Positions 26,835 through 36,439 of a stretch of 64,000 nt of DNA are shown in pieces. The DNA lies in assembly GCF_014489595.1 (NCBI RefSeq), contig NZ_CP060790.1:1364001-1428000 (forward strand), in the 5' to 3' direction. The notes beneath the pieces were generated by a model that had not been told where the DNA came from, ran no database searches, and saw only the letters and a program-made list of their open reading frames with translations. The translations under genes and the position numbers were made by a program. The stretch comes from Paenacidovorax monticola (GTDB lineage: Bacteria > Pseudomonadota > Gammaproteobacteria > Burkholderiales > Burkholderiaceae_C). Each line of letters opens with the position of its first letter. Within the stretch, counting starts at the first letter, position 1.

Positions 26835-27064
26835 GGCGACAGGCTACACCGTCGCGCCGGTTGGTTTCAAAACAAGCGCGGCGGGCCCGAGGCCGGCCTG
26901 CGGCATCCTGGTGGGCTGCCGCCCCATCGGCAGCAGCCTGCAGTTGCATTGCCTTACAGCCCCCCCGGCTCGGGGCGGCATCCTGGGCATGTGCCACGGC
27001 CCGGCACAGCCCCGTAGCCCAGGCATGCGCCCACGGCCCTCATCCCCCTGAAAGGAGAACGACA
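26835..27064. promoter_or_regulatory. Divergent gap between regulator and VOC-family gene
   Basis: A 230-bp GC-rich gap. A ribosome site AAAGGAG (27052-27058) serves the GTG start of the VOC-family gene. No operator symmetry stood out. Confidence 0.35.
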
Positions 27065-27544
27065 GTGACCCGCAAGAACACGATTTGCCTCTGGTATGAC
27101 GGAACGGCCCTGGAGGCCGCGCAGTTCTATGCGCAGACCTTTCCCGGCAGCACCCTGGTGGCTGTCCACCGCGCGCCCGGCGACTACCCTGCGGGCAAAC
27201 AGGGCGATATCCTGATGGTCGAATTCCTGGTGATGGGCATTCCCTGCCTGGGCCTGAATGGAGGGCCCGCGTTCCGGCACAGCGAAGCCTTTTCGTTCCA
27301 GGTGGCCACCGACGACCAGGCCGAAACCGACCGCCTGTGGAATGCGATCGTCGGCAACGGCGGCCAGGAAAGCGAGTGCGGCTGGTGCAAGGACAAGTGG
27401 GGCATCTCGTGGCAGATCACGCCACGCGCCCTGCTGGACGCCATCGAGGACCCCGACCGCGCGGCGGCCAAGCGTGCCTTCGAGGCAATGATGCAGATGG
27501 GCAAGATCGACATCGCCGCCATCGAGGCGGCGCGGCGCGGATGA
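27065..27544 (+). CDS. PhnB-like VOC superfamily protein (3-demethylubiquinone methyltransferase-like)
   Basis: A 159-residue single-domain protein of the glyoxalase/VOC fold (PF06983). It begins CLWYDGTALEAAQFYAQTFP, then LMVEFLVMGIPCLGLNGGP, FSFQVATDDQAETDRLW and CGWCKDKWGISWQITP, all standard for the family. GTG 27065 is preceded by AAAGGAGAACGACA, and no ATG lies nearby in frame. Family members have no proven common reaction. The DHFR-like gene follows 67 bp downstream on the same strand. Confidence 0.87.
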   Translation: MTRKNTICLWYDGTALEAAQFYAQTFPGSTLVAVHRAPGDYPAGKQGDILMVEFLVMGIPCLGLNGGPAFRHSEAFSFQVATDDQAETDRLWNAIVGNGGQESECGWCKDKWGISWQITPRALLDAIEDPDRAAAKRAFEAMMQMGKIDIAAIEAARRG

Positions 27545-27611
27545 CAATCCCAGGCAACGCCCGGGCCGCCGCCAGGGCCTGGCACGCACGGCCGAAAAGA
27601 AAATCAACGCC

Positions 27612-28160
27612 ATGGGCATCCTGACCTTCGCGCTCAACGTCACGCTGGACGGCTGCTGCGACCACTGCGCCGTGGTGGCCGACGACGAGCTGCACCGCTA
27701 CTGGACGCGCGTGATGGACGCATCGGAGGCGATGCTGTTCGGGCGCCGGACCTACGAGCTGATGGAGGAGGCCTGGCCCCAGGTGGCACGGGACCCACAG
27801 GCCTCGCCGGCGGACCGGGACTGGGCACGCAAGCTCGAAGCCAAGCCCAAGCATGTGGTCTCCACGACGCGCAGCGACTTCCCCTGGAGCAACACGCACC
27901 ACCTCCAGGGCGACCTGGCCACTGCGGTGAAGGCACTGAAGGCGTCAACGCCTGGCGGCGTGCTGGTGGGCAGCCCCCAGCTCTCGGCCGCGCTGCAGCG
28001 CCTGGACCTCGTGGACGAGTACCGCTTCGTGCTCCACCCCGTGGTGGCGGGACACGGCCCGTACCTGTTCCAGGGCCTGGAGCCATCGTCGCGCCTGGAT
28101 TTCGTGGCCGCGACAAGGCTCAGGTCAGGCATCGTGGCGCTGCACTATCGCCGGCGCTAG
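27612..28160 (+). CDS. Dihydrofolate reductase-like (RibD C-terminal) protein
   Basis: A 182-residue protein of the RibD_C family. Landmarks are the N-terminal SLDG-like NVTLDGCCDH, LFGRRTYELM, KHVVSTT, GGVLVGSPQLSAAL (NADPH-binding GG) and VLHPVVAGHGPYLF. The fold is that of DHFR, but these proteins are not folate enzymes in general; the role is unknown. Probably cotranscribed with the VOC gene. Confidence 0.87.
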   Translation: MGILTFALNVTLDGCCDHCAVVADDELHRYWTRVMDASEAMLFGRRTYELMEEAWPQVARDPQASPADRDWARKLEAKPKHVVSTTRSDFPWSNTHHLQGDLATAVKALKASTPGGVLVGSPQLSAALQRLDLVDEYRFVLHPVVAGHGPYLFQGLEPSSRLDFVAATRLRSGIVALHYRRR

Positions 28161-28242
28161 GGTCTGTTCGCACGCCGTCGGCGCGGCGGCGGCCGGGCGC
28201 GATCGACGGCTGCCGGCCGTGGAGGGCGATTCGCCAGCGCCC

Positions 28243-28506
28243 TCAGCCGGCACGCCCGTGCGTGCGCCTCTTTTCCCGCTCCATGAACAGGTAAAGCCCT
28301 TCCACCTTGTCCCGTGCCCAGGGCGTCTTGCGCAGAAACTTCAGGCTGGAGCTGACACTGGGATCCTGCGAGAAGCAGCGCAGCGGTATCCGCTGCGCGA
28401 GGCCGGGCCACCCATAGTGGGCTTCCAGGGCACGCACAATGGCCTCCAGCGTCACGCCGTGCAGCGGGTTTCGTGGTTGGGCGGCGGGAGGCGAGGCTTC
28501 GTGCAT
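28243..28506 (-). CDS. DUF2132 (VF530-like) small protein
   Basis: An 87-residue protein with the DUF2132 signature [40 protein letters not shown] and [13 protein letters not shown]. The family is DNA-binding-like by structure but has no assigned job. ATG 28506 (MHEASPP) gives the usual family length. Because of the frame error in the gene upstream, a literal translation fuses this protein to the hemerythrin; they should be separate genes. Confidence 0.85.
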   Translation of the reverse strand: MHEASPPAAQPRNPLHGVTLEAIVRALEAHYGWPGLAQRIPLRCFSQDPSVSSSLKFLRKTPWARDKVEGLYLFMEREKRRTHGRAG

Positions 28507-28600
28507 GGCGAGATTCTGCCCCCATTGCGCACCGTGGGCCGGCAGCGCCCGCGCAGAAGACGCAGCGCTCCCGTCCCGCATGGCGTCCGGGGCCGCTCCC

Positions 28601-29278
28601 TCAGGCCTCGGCCAGGCCGGGCACGGGGGCCGCCGTGTCCAGTGCTTCGCGGAGCTTGGTCCAGGCCGCGCCGTCCAGCAGCGAGCGGGCCATGGCCAGC
28701 CCCGGCGCCTGGGCCTCGGGGGCATGCCGGCGATCAGCTGCGCACGCTCCGTGGGACGGAACGCCGGCAGCATCCAGCGCAGCCACAGGGTCATCTCCTG
28801 CGGACCGATGCTGGCCAGGATGCGGCCCTCCATCGCCTGCAGCTCGGCATCGCTGTAGGCCGCCCACAGCGCCTGGTTGTGGCGGCTCTCCTCCACGTCC
28901 ATGTGCTCGAAGTTCTCGGCGATGAAAGCGGCCAGCTGGCGGTACAGCCGGTGTGCCGCCGCCGCCACGGGCTGGGCACGCAGTGCGGCGGCCTGCGTGC
29001 GCAGCGTGGCGATCGCCTCCAGGTGTTCCCGGTGTTCCGCCGCGATGCGGTGGCTGGCGCCGGGGTGGCGCGCCTCGATGGCGGGGTGGATGACATCGTT
29101 CTCGTGCCGCAGGTGGAAACTGGCGGCATCCAGCAGCGCATCCAGCTGGTCCAGGCCGGCCGCCAGCTCCTGCGCGTCGCCAAGGTCCAGCCGGCCCAGG
29201 CCGTGCAGCGTGTCGGTCATGAACAGGCGCAGGCCTTGTGGATGGGGCGTAGATATCGAAGCGGGGTGTGGTGCTCAT
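28601..29278 (-). pseudogene. Hemerythrin-domain protein with three one-base losses
   Basis: A bacterial hemerythrin-like protein with His/Glu/Asp ligands for a di-iron site: [23 protein letters not shown] and [16 protein letters not shown]. The apparent start MTDTLHGLG at 29220 is internal. Restoring one G at 29244-29247 and one at 29232-29233 joins [12 protein letters not shown] to [15 protein letters not shown], the usual N-terminus. Restoring one at 28718-28722 gives [20 protein letters not shown] and a stop at 28601. Likely role is oxygen or NO sensing or iron binding. The damage is probably in the data, not in the organism. Confidence 0.82.
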
Positions 29279-29466
29279 GGTGGGACGGTGTGTGGGGACG
29301 GGAGGCCAGTATTTCGATCCGCAGCGGCGCCGGCATCGCTCCGATGGACCATCGCCGCCCGCGCGGGCATGGCTCTCCACCGGCCTCGGCCCTGGCCTGT
29401 CCGGCGGATGCCGGCCACCCCGCCGGCAGGCACAGTGCCCCCACCCCACCGACCGGAGCCCTACCG

Positions 29467-30003
29467 ATGAAACACCTCTCCCTGCTGCTGGCCCTGTGCA
29501 CGGCCCTGGCCGCGCAGGCGGCCCAGACTGCCCCGCGCGACCGCATCGAACGTGGCCGCTATCTTGTCAACACCAGCGGCTGTGCGGATTGCCACACGCC
29601 GCTGAAGATGGGTCCCCACGGCCCCGAGCCCGATGCGGCGCGCCGCCTCGCCGGCCATCCCGAGGGCCTGGCCATGCCGCCCGTGCCAACCCTGCCCGCC
29701 GGGCCCTGGCTGGTCATCTCGTCGGCGACGAACACGGCCTGGGCCGGCCCCTGGGGCGTCAGCTTCACGGCCAACCTGACGCCCGACCCCGAGACGGGAC
29801 TGGGCCGCTGGAGCGAGCAGGACTTCGTCCAGACCCTGCGCACCGGCCGCCACCTGGGCCGTGGCCGGACGCTGCTGCCGCCCATGCCCGCCGCCTACGG
29901 CCAGATGACCGATGCCGACCTCAAGGCCATGTTCGCGTACCTGAAGACGCTGCCGCCCATCCGCAACCGCGTGCCCGCCCCCCTGCCGCCGGCTCCTCGC
30001 TGA
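29467..30003 (+). CDS. Periplasmic c-type cytochrome
   Basis: A 178-residue protein with a signal peptide (MKHLSLLLALCTALAAQAAQ) and one haem-binding CADCH near residue 40 in RGRYLVNTSGCADCHTPLKM. A Met in LLPPMPAAYGQMTDADLKAM can be the sixth ligand, and the C-terminal helix LKAMFAYLKTLPPIRNRVP is typical of the sorbitol/gluconate-dehydrogenase-type cytochrome subunits. No dehydrogenase partner is adjacent. ATG 29467 starts the signal peptide. Confidence 0.88.
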   Translation: MKHLSLLLALCTALAAQAAQTAPRDRIERGRYLVNTSGCADCHTPLKMGPHGPEPDAARRLAGHPEGLAMPPVPTLPAGPWLVISSATNTAWAGPWGVSFTANLTPDPETGLGRWSEQDFVQTLRTGRHLGRGRTLLPPMPAAYGQMTDADLKAMFAYLKTLPPIRNRVPAPLPPAPR

Positions 30004-30072
30004 CCCAGGGCCTGGCCCCCGGGCGCGGCGGCGGCAGGCCCCCTAGAATCGGGCAGCCTGCCGCCGCCGCGC

Positions 30073-32703
30073 ATGGACATCCGCACGCCGCCCCCTCAAC
30101 CCAGCAAATACCGCATCCCGCGCCCGCGCCGGGACGCCGTGCCGCGCCCGGCGCTGCTGGCGCGCACGCTGGAGCAGGCCGCCGACGCCCGGCTGGTGCT
30201 GGTGCAGGCGCCGGCAGGTTTCGGCAAGACGACGCTGCTGGTGCAGATCGCCGCCGCGCTCGCCGCCACGCCCGGTGGCGAGGTCGTCTGGGTCTCGCTC
30301 GATGCCGAGGACAACGACGCCAACCGCCTGTTCGCCACGCTGTTCGGCGCCCTTGCGGCACTGGACCTGCCCTGGGCCGTGCCCCCTGCCTCCGTGCTGG
30401 CCCAGCTGCAGGACGCCAGCCCCGCCGCGCGCACCGCGCTGGGCCTGCTGATCGACGCCCTCGGCGCACGGCCCGAGGCCCGCATCGCCCTCGTGCTGGA
30501 CGATCTGCACCACGTCACCGATGCGGCGGCGCTGCAGCTGCTGGACACCCTCATCGCCCGCGCGCCGCCGGAGCTGTGCCTCTATGTCGGCAGCCGCATC
30601 GCACCGCCGCTGTCGCTGGCACGCTGGCGGGCCGGCGGGGAACTGGTGGAGCTGGGCTTCGAGGACCTTCAGTTCGACCTCGACGCGGCCCAGGCGCTGT
30701 GCCGGCAGCGCGGGCTGGAGGCCCCGTCCGACGAGGCGCTGCAGGCCGCGCTGGCGCGCACCCACGGCTGGGTCGCCGGCCTGCACCTGATGCTGGGCAG
30801 CGCACGCAAAGGCGCCAGCCTGCCCTCGCTGATCGGCCCGGTGGCCCACCGCCACCTGTTCGACTACTTCGCCCAGGAGGTGCTGGCCGAACTGCCTCCG
30901 CCGCTGCAGCAATTCGTGCTGTACAGCAGCGTGCTGCCCGAGCTCAACCCGGCGCTGTGCCAGGCCGTCACCGGCCTGGGTGATGCCAGGGCGGTGCTGG
31001 AAGCCCTGTTCGGCCGCCAGCTCTTCCTGAGCGCGCTGGACGATACGGTGCCGGTGCTGCGCTTTCACGACCTGTTCCGGGACTTCCTGCGCGGCGAGCT
31101 GGAGCGCCGCGAACCCGGGCTGGCCGCCCAGCTGCACGCCCGCGCCGCCGCGGCCGAGACCCGCGCCGAACGCGCCGTGCCGCACTGGCTGGCCGCGGGG
31201 CGCTGGTCCGAGGCCCTGGCCGCGCTGCGCCAGATGGCCGACGGGCTGCTGGCCGTCGGCGGCACCCACCGCCTGGAGCGCTGGCTGGAGCAACTGCCGC
31301 CCGACTGGCGCGAACCCCATGCCGATGCGGCCCTGCTGCGCGGCCTGTGCGCCTGGTCGCGCTGGGACTGGGTGCAGGCCCGGGACGAATTCCAGCGCAG
31401 CCACGACGCCTTTGCGCGCCAGGGCCAGGAGCGCGACCGCCTCCTCGCGCTGGGCATGCTGGGGGCCTGCCACAACGCGCTGGGCGACCTGGACCAGGCC
31501 GGGGAGGTGCTCGCCACGGCGGCCGACGCGCAACTGCCCCCTGCGCTGCAGGTGGCCTTCGACTCGCTGCGCGCCTGGAACGGCGTGGCGCGGGGCGACA
31601 GCGCGGCCGTGCTGGCCGGCCTGGCCGCGATGGCAGACAACGCCGCACTGGCCCCCGAAGCACGCTACCCCAACATCGTGGACATGAGCTACGGGCACTT
31701 CACCGGCCTGCCCGGCACATGGCCGCTGATGGAGCGGCTGCGCCGGCTGTGCCAGAGCGACCGCCTGGACGTGGTCCAAGTGCCGGCGCTGGACGCCTGG
31801 CTGGCCTTCTGGCACGGCGAGCCCGGCCCGGCCCGCGATGCCCTGCAGGCCTTGCTGCAACTGCAGCGCCACCTGCCCGGCGACGTCATGCTGAGCATCA
31901 GCGCGCTGCACCTGCGCAGCCTGCACCTGTCCGTGCAGGGCCACAGCGCCGAGGCGCTGGACTCCATCACCCAGGTGTTTGACACCATGACCCCCGGCTA
32001 CAGCCGGGGCTGGCGCCGCACCTATGTCCATGCGCAGGCCCGCATCCACTGGCGGGCCGAGGACGCCGACGGCCTGGCCGCGCTGCTGCCCGAGCTGGCG
32101 CGGCCGCGCTCCGCGCGCGAATGGCCGGTTCTGGACACCGGCGCCGCCCTGGTGCAGGGCCAGCACGCGCTGCTGCGAGGCGACCTGGCGGCGGCGCGGC
32201 CGCTGCTGGCGCACGCCGTGGCACTGCAACGCGGCGGGCGGCTTCCGGCCTTCATGGGCGATGCGCGCTTCGCGCTGGCGGCCTGCCTTGCGGGGCTGGG
32301 CGAGCCGGATGCCGCGGCGGCGGCGCTGGACGAGGTGCTGGCCGAGGCCGTCCAGGACGAGGGCCTGGGCCTGCTGCTGGAGCCGCCCGGACGGCTGCAG
32401 GCGTTGTGGCATGCCCTGGCGCCCAGGCTGCGCTGCCCGGCCGCCGCACAGGCCCAGCTGCGCCGCCGCCTGGCGGCCTGGCAGGCCGATGGCGCTCCGG
32501 TCGATGCGGCACCGCTGGACGACCCCCTGTCGGCCCGCGAGCGCGAGGTGCTGGCCCTGCTGGCCGAAGGCCAGAGCAACAAGCTCATCGCCCGCGCGCT
32601 GGACCTCAGCCTGCACACCGTCAAGCGACACGTGGCCAACATCCTGACCAAGCTCGCCCTCGACAGCCGCACCCAGGCGGCGGCCTACTGGCACAGGCGC
32701 TGA
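30073..32703 (+). CDS. MalT-like LuxR-family regulator (LAL type)
   Basis: An 876-residue ATP-dependent activator. The N-terminal NTPase has Walker A QAPAGFGKTTLL near 46-56, Walker B LVLDDLHH near 137-144, and the winged-helix/TPR middle typical of MalT. The C-terminal LuxR HTH is at about 805-870: LSAREREVLALLAEGQSNKL followed by LSLHTVKRHVANILTKL. It starts 70 bp after the cytochrome gene. Target genes are not apparent. Confidence 0.9.
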   Translation: MDIRTPPPQPSKYRIPRPRRDAVPRPALLARTLEQAADARLVLVQAPAGFGKTTLLVQIAAALAATPGGEVVWVSLDAEDNDANRLFATLFGALAALDLPWAVPPASVLAQLQDASPAARTALGLLIDALGARPEARIALVLDDLHHVTDAAALQLLDTLIARAPPELCLYVGSRIAPPLSLARWRAGGELVELGFEDLQFDLDAAQALCRQRGLEAPSDEALQAALARTHGWVAGLHLMLGSARKGASLPSLIGPVAHRHLFDYFAQEVLAELPPPLQQFVLYSSVLPELNPALCQAVTGLGDARAVLEALFGRQLFLSALDDTVPVLRFHDLFRDFLRGELERREPGLAAQLHARAAAAETRAERAVPHWLAAGRWSEALAALRQMADGLLAVGGTHRLERWLEQLPPDWREPHADAALLRGLCAWSRWDWVQARDEFQRSHDAFARQGQERDRLLALGMLGACHNALGDLDQAGEVLATAADAQLPPALQVAFDSLRAWNGVARGDSAAVLAGLAAMADNAALAPEARYPNIVDMSYGHFTGLPGTWPLMERLRRLCQSDRLDVVQVPALDAWLAFWHGEPGPARDALQALLQLQRHLPGDVMLSISALHLRSLHLSVQGHSAEALDSITQVFDTMTPGYSRGWRRTYVHAQARIHWRAEDADGLAALLPELARPRSAREWPVLDTGAALVQGQHALLRGDLAAARPLLAHAVALQRGGRLPAFMGDARFALAACLAGLGEPDAAAAALDEVLAEAVQDEGLGLLLEPPGRLQALWHALAPRLRCPAAAQAQLRRRLAAWQADGAPVDAAPLDDPLSAREREVLALLAEGQSNKLIARALDLSLHTVKRHVANILTKLALDSRTQAAAYWHRR

Positions 32704-32794
32704 GCCCCCTGCCCGCCCGCGGGGCCTGCGGCCCACCGCGCAGGAGCACCGCCTGCTGCGGATACGCAGTCCTGGGCGCCGATGCCGCAGCGGA

Positions 32795-33955
32795 TCACGC
32801 AGCCATGCGCCTGCCGCCATGGGCTTGCGCAAAACCCAGGAGCACGAACAGCGGGATGAACGCCAGGAACACCGGCTGCGGGGCAATCCAGCTTTCGAGC
32901 AAGCCGCCCAGCAGCCCGCCGAACACCCCGCCACCGGGGCCCGACAGCGCATTGATCGACGCGGCCTGGCTGAAGCCGATGGTCTCTCCCAGCAGCGCGA
33001 ACTCGGTGAGGTTGATGATCTGCAGCAGGCCCAGGCCGCACCCGAGCATTGCCGCGCACACATAGAGGCCGTTCGCGGAGCCGGACATCGCCAGGCCCAG
33101 CAACGCGCCCAGGACCATGGCGCCGCCGATCCTGCGGCTGGCCTGCGGGCGTCGCATCACCAGCTTGCCCGCCGCCACGAGGGTCGCGACAAACGCCATG
33201 CCCTGCGCAGCCACTGCGAAGCCTGCCGCGCGCTCGGGAAGGTGCAGATAGCGCAGCACGATGATCACGATGTAGAAGGCGAAGTACGCATTCAGCGACT
33301 GGATCGAGAACTCCCAGAGCGCAACCCGCCGCGCCAGCGGGAGCCGAAACAGCCGCAGCAGCGACGCTTGCGCACGTCCCCCACGGGAATGGGCATGCGC
33401 CTGCGCGCCGCGGCCGATGCCTACCAGAAACACCACGATGTTCACGCCGAAGATGACGGCAGCCCCCCAGAAGGCCGGGAGCGGGCCGTACAGCGGGAAC
33501 AGCGTCGTCGCCAGCATGGCCCCCAGGAACGTCATCCCGATCACATGGGCCGCGCGGAACCATCCCGCGCGCTGCTTGCCCAGTTCCTGCAGCCGGCTCA
33601 TGAAGATGGTGTTGATCGAAACGAACCTCGGCGGCATGGCCAGGCTCGCCGCCGCGGTGAGCAGCAGCAGCGCAGGGAAGGTCGGCACCAGCGGAATGAG
33701 CAGGCAGATGAGCACACCCCAGGCCGATCCCAGGACGAAGACCGGGCGCGGGCCATGGGTGCTCACCCATCGGCCCGCCGAGGCCGCCAGCACCAGCATG
33801 CCAATGCTCTGCGACAAGGCCACGGCCGCCAGCATCCAGCCATGGGCCTGCATCTGGACGGCATACAGCGTGGTGATCACGCGGGAGTAGCCGATGCTCA
33901 GCCCCATCAGCACCGACAGGCCGATCAGGCCCCACAGAAAGCCGCGTGTGTTCAT
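32795..33955 (-). CDS. MFS transporter
   Basis: A 386-residue protein with twelve hydrophobic segments. The first begins FLWGLIGLSVLMGLSIGYSR, and the loop 2-3 motif is weak (GRWVSTHGPRP). A later segment SINALSGPGGGVFGGLLGGL is glycine-rich as in many organic-acid or sulfonate carriers. The ATG overlaps the stop of the dioxygenase gene by 4 bp (ATGA), so the transporter is translationally coupled to the TauD-family enzyme and probably moves its substrate or product. Confidence 0.87.
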   Translation of the reverse strand: MNTRGFLWGLIGLSVLMGLSIGYSRVITTLYAVQMQAHGWMLAAVALSQSIGMLVLAASAGRWVSTHGPRPVFVLGSAWGVLICLLIPLVPTFPALLLLTAAASLAMPPRFVSINTIFMSRLQELGKQRAGWFRAAHVIGMTFLGAMLATTLFPLYGPLPAFWGAAVIFGVNIVVFLVGIGRGAQAHAHSRGGRAQASLLRLFRLPLARRVALWEFSIQSLNAYFAFYIVIIVLRYLHLPERAAGFAVAAQGMAFVATLVAAGKLVMRRPQASRRIGGAMVLGALLGLAMSGSANGLYVCAAMLGCGLGLLQIINLTEFALLGETIGFSQAASINALSGPGGGVFGGLLGGLLESWIAPQPVFLAFIPLFVLLGFAQAHGGRRMAA

Positions 33956-34848
33956 GGCACATGGACCCGGCTCTCCGAGCCGTCCAGGGCCACGGGAATC
34001 TCTCCCATGATCGTCACGCGCCGCATGACGCGCTCGCCGTCGCCATAGTCGTTGATCGCGTAGTGCTGGGTCGTGCGGTTGTCCCACATCGCCACGTCGC
34101 CCTCGGCCCAGCGCCAGCGCACCGTATTCTCGAGCCGGGTGATGTGCGCCTGGAAGATCTCGTACAGGCGGTCCGACTCGAAGGTGTTGCAATGAACGAA
34201 GCGCTGCGTGTAGTGACCCAGCAGCAGGCTTCTCTCACCGGTGTCGGGGTGCACCCGCACCACCGGATGCTCGCTCTTGATCACCTGCGCGGCATATTGC
34301 CGGCGGTACCTCCTGGAAGCCTCGTCATGGAGCAGCTCCACCCGGCTGGCCGCATAGTCGAAGTCGTTGCCATGCACGGCCCACAGCTTATCGGCCAGCG
34401 TCTGGAGGTTGTCCGGCAGGTGGTCGTACGCGGCCACCGTGTTTGCCCATACCGTGTCCCCACCCAGCTCCGGCAGCCTCACGGCACGAAGAATGGACAG
34501 CTTGGGCGGACGCACGTCAAAGGTGACATCGGTGTGCCAGGAGTTGGCACGCCCACCCCGGTGCGAGTGGAGTTCGAGGATCGAAGGCTCATCTTCGGCC
34601 GCGACCGTCGGATGGTTGACGATGTCGCCAAAATGCCGTGCGAAGTCCTGGTGGATCTGGTCAGTGACCTGGTGTTGATTTCTGATGAAAACCACCCGAT
34701 ACCGAAGCAGCATCTGGTAGATAAAGTCAATGGCCTCCTGCGGTATATTGTCGCGAATGAAAATTCCCCGCAATTCAGCGCCCAGCCCGCCCGACAGGGG
34801 AAGGCTCTGATATTCCTGCACTCTTTGGGCAACTACGGCATTCGACAT
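33952..34848 (-). CDS. TauD/TfdA-family Fe(II)/2-oxoglutarate dioxygenase (second copy)
   Basis: A 298-residue oxygenase with iron ligands in NSWHTDVTF and in TQHYAINDYG, and a C-terminal Arg segment ERVMRRVTIMG for 2-oxoglutarate. TauD-like motifs LPELGGDTVWANTVAAYDHL and EHPVVRVHPDTGERSLLLG are intact. ATG 34848 has the strong ribosome site AAAGGAGG. Compared with the copy at 10.3-11.2 kb it shares layout but is clearly a different subgroup. It forms an operon with the MFS gene and is controlled from the region facing the LysR gene at 35.4 kb. Confidence 0.9.
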   Translation of the reverse strand: MSNAVVAQRVQEYQSLPLSGGLGAELRGIFIRDNIPQEAIDFIYQMLLRYRVVFIRNQHQVTDQIHQDFARHFGDIVNHPTVAAEDEPSILELHSHRGGRANSWHTDVTFDVRPPKLSILRAVRLPELGGDTVWANTVAAYDHLPDNLQTLADKLWAVHGNDFDYAASRVELLHDEASRRYRRQYAAQVIKSEHPVVRVHPDTGERSLLLGHYTQRFVHCNTFESDRLYEIFQAHITRLENTVRWRWAEGDVAMWDNRTTQHYAINDYGDGERVMRRVTIMGEIPVALDGSESRVHVP

Positions 34849-34892
34849 GATGGCCTCCTTTGAATTTCCACCAGATAACCGGGCAGTCCAGT

Positions 34893-35174
34893 TCATTGCC
34901 CATTCAACGCCGTGTCGCACGCGGCCCTGATCGCGAACAGGGCCTGCGTCTCCGACATCGACCGATCTGCCTGGCGCAGGAACGCAATCACCGACTGCAC
35001 CGCCGCCTGGTAGCGGGCCAGGAACACGTCCGCCACCCCCTCGGGGGGCGAAACCATGTAGGCGCAAAACTCGCCATCCGCCACGAATCGGTCCAAGGGG
35101 GAAGGACATGCGCTGGAAATCGCTGCGGCAGCCGCCAGGGCGATGAGAAATGAAATCGTTATTCTCTTGATCAT
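34893..35174 (-). CDS. Small secreted protein of unknown function
   Basis: A 93-residue protein with a signal peptide (MIKRITISFLIALAAAAAIS, cut near SSA) and a mature part with four Cys in total (SACPSP, EFCAYM, RAACDTALN) and an amphipathic helix AAVQSVIAFLRQADRSMS. No family recognised. It lies just upstream of the dioxygenase gene on the same strand, with a 44-bp gap. No strong ribosome site is visible, so the start is less certain. Confidence 0.55.
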   Translation of the reverse strand: MIKRITISFLIALAAAAAISSACPSPLDRFVADGEFCAYMVSPPEGVADVFLARYQAAVQSVIAFLRQADRSMSETQALFAIRAACDTALNGQ

Positions 35175-35266
35175 TTGCAAACGAAAAACAAGAACCACCC
35201 AGAATCACACGCTCCACTGGCGCCAATCCTATTTGAGATAAATTAAACAAATCCAACAAATAATTC

Positions 35267-35281
35267 TTATGCGGTGCATAA
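35267..35281. promoter_or_regulatory. LysR-type palindrome TTATGC-N3-GCATAA
   Basis: A 15-bp T-N11-A palindrome with perfect 6-bp arms in an AT-rich stretch between the small secreted protein/dioxygenase operon and the LysR gene. It fits the recognition site of a LysR protein controlling both directions. Confidence 0.55.
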
Positions 35282-35434
35282 CGATTTTTTGAAAACACCG
35301 CCCCTGGCAACTGGCTTTAGAATTTCTGAAAATCGACGCCCCCAGGCGTGCTCGGCGCGGTTCTTCAGCGCAGCGGCGCATGGCCGTGCAGCACGGAGGT
35401 GCCGTGCATTCAGGATTTCGGGAGGGAGTGGAAC

Positions 35435-36439
35435 GTGGCGAAGAGAGGGGTAGACCGCGACGTGGAACTGCAGGCAGCGTCGTGGGAGCAAGGCGGCCTC
35501 GAAGGCGCCAGGGGCGCGCTTCGAGGCCGCCTGCTGGCGCCTGAGCTGCTGCGCGCCTTCGTCGCCGTGGTGGAATGCAATGGCTACACGCCCGCCGCGC
35601 GGTACCTCCATCGCACCCAGGCCGCGGTCAGCCAGCAGATTGCGCGGCTGGAGGACTGCATCGGTGCCGACCTGTTCGAGAAGCCCAAGAGACAGCTCAA
35701 GCTGAGCGAGCAAGGCAAGGTGCTGCTGGACTACGCCCACCGCCTACTGGCCTTGAACAACGAGGCAATGGAAAGGCTGCGGCCCGGGATCGTGAGGGGC
35801 GTGGTGCGCATGGGCGCGACGAACTACTACGCCACCACCGTGCTCCCGTCGCTGCTGGCGAAGTTCTCCGAGCTCCATCCCGCCATCCACATCGACCTCG
35901 AGGTCGGCGTTGCCGAGGACATGCGCAAGAAACTGGGGCCGGCGTTCGATCTGGTGATCAACGCCTTCCAGAGCGGCCAAGGCAACGGCGTACTGCTGCG
36001 CAAGGATCCGGTCGCCTGGGCGGTCTCGGCACACGCCAGGCCGCACCTCAAGGCACCCATTCCCCTGGCGGTGCTGCCCCAAGGGTCGCTGCTCAGGCGG
36101 TGGGCGGAAGAAGCACTGACCGCAGCAGGCCAGCGCTGGGTGGTGGTGCAGGAAAGCTCCAGCGTGGAGGTCCTGAAGGCTTCCGTTCTGGCGGGGCTGG
36201 CGGTCGGTGTCTTTCAGGACGCAACCGTCCGCGCGGCCCCGGGCCTGCGCCCTCTCCTGCCGGACGAAGGCTTCCCCACCCTGCCATCCACGGAGATGTG
36301 GCTGGAGCGCGCGGACCGCGACCTCCCACGCGCCGCCCAGTGCCTGTATGAGTTCTTGCGGGACCAGCTGCCGCCCTGGGAGGCCCAGGGCCCAGCCGGC
36401 GTCCTGGAAGGGACGGCCTCTTCCGAGCCGCGCTCGTGA
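35435..36439 (+). CDS. LysR-family transcriptional regulator
   Basis: The DNA-binding domain begins LLAPELLRAFVAVVECNGYT and contains LHRTQAAVSQQIARLEDCIG; the effector domain starts VRMGATNYYATTVLPSLLAK. Two starts are possible: GTG 35435 with GGGAGGGAG upstream, and a non-ATG codon at 35348. I prefer 35435 (334 residues). The N-terminal 30 residues before the HTH are unusual for the family. Divergent from the dioxygenase/MFS operon and likely its activator. Confidence 0.85.
   Translation: MAKRGVDRDVELQAASWEQGGLEGARGALRGRLLAPELLRAFVAVVECNGYTPAARYLHRTQAAVSQQIARLEDCIGADLFEKPKRQLKLSEQGKVLLDYAHRLLALNNEAMERLRPGIVRGVVRMGATNYYATTVLPSLLAKFSELHPAIHIDLEVGVAEDMRKKLGPAFDLVINAFQSGQGNGVLLRKDPVAWAVSAHARPHLKAPIPLAVLPQGSLLRRWAEEALTAAGQRWVVVQESSSVEVLKASVLAGLAVGVFQDATVRAAPGLRPLLPDEGFPTLPSTEMWLERADRDLPRAAQCLYEFLRDQLPPWEAQGPAGVLEGTASSEPRS

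Noticed and set aside
28243..29220. Literal fusion of hemerythrin and DUF2132
   Set aside because: The join is caused by a missing C at 28718-28722; with it restored the hemerythrin stops at 28601 and DUF2132 has its own ATG at 28506.
30043..33063. A 1006-codon open frame on the minus strand opposite the MalT-like regulator
   Set aside because: It is antisense to a gene with clear Walker and LuxR motifs and is rich in Arg/Gly/Gln, as expected for a GC-rich shadow. No family motif.
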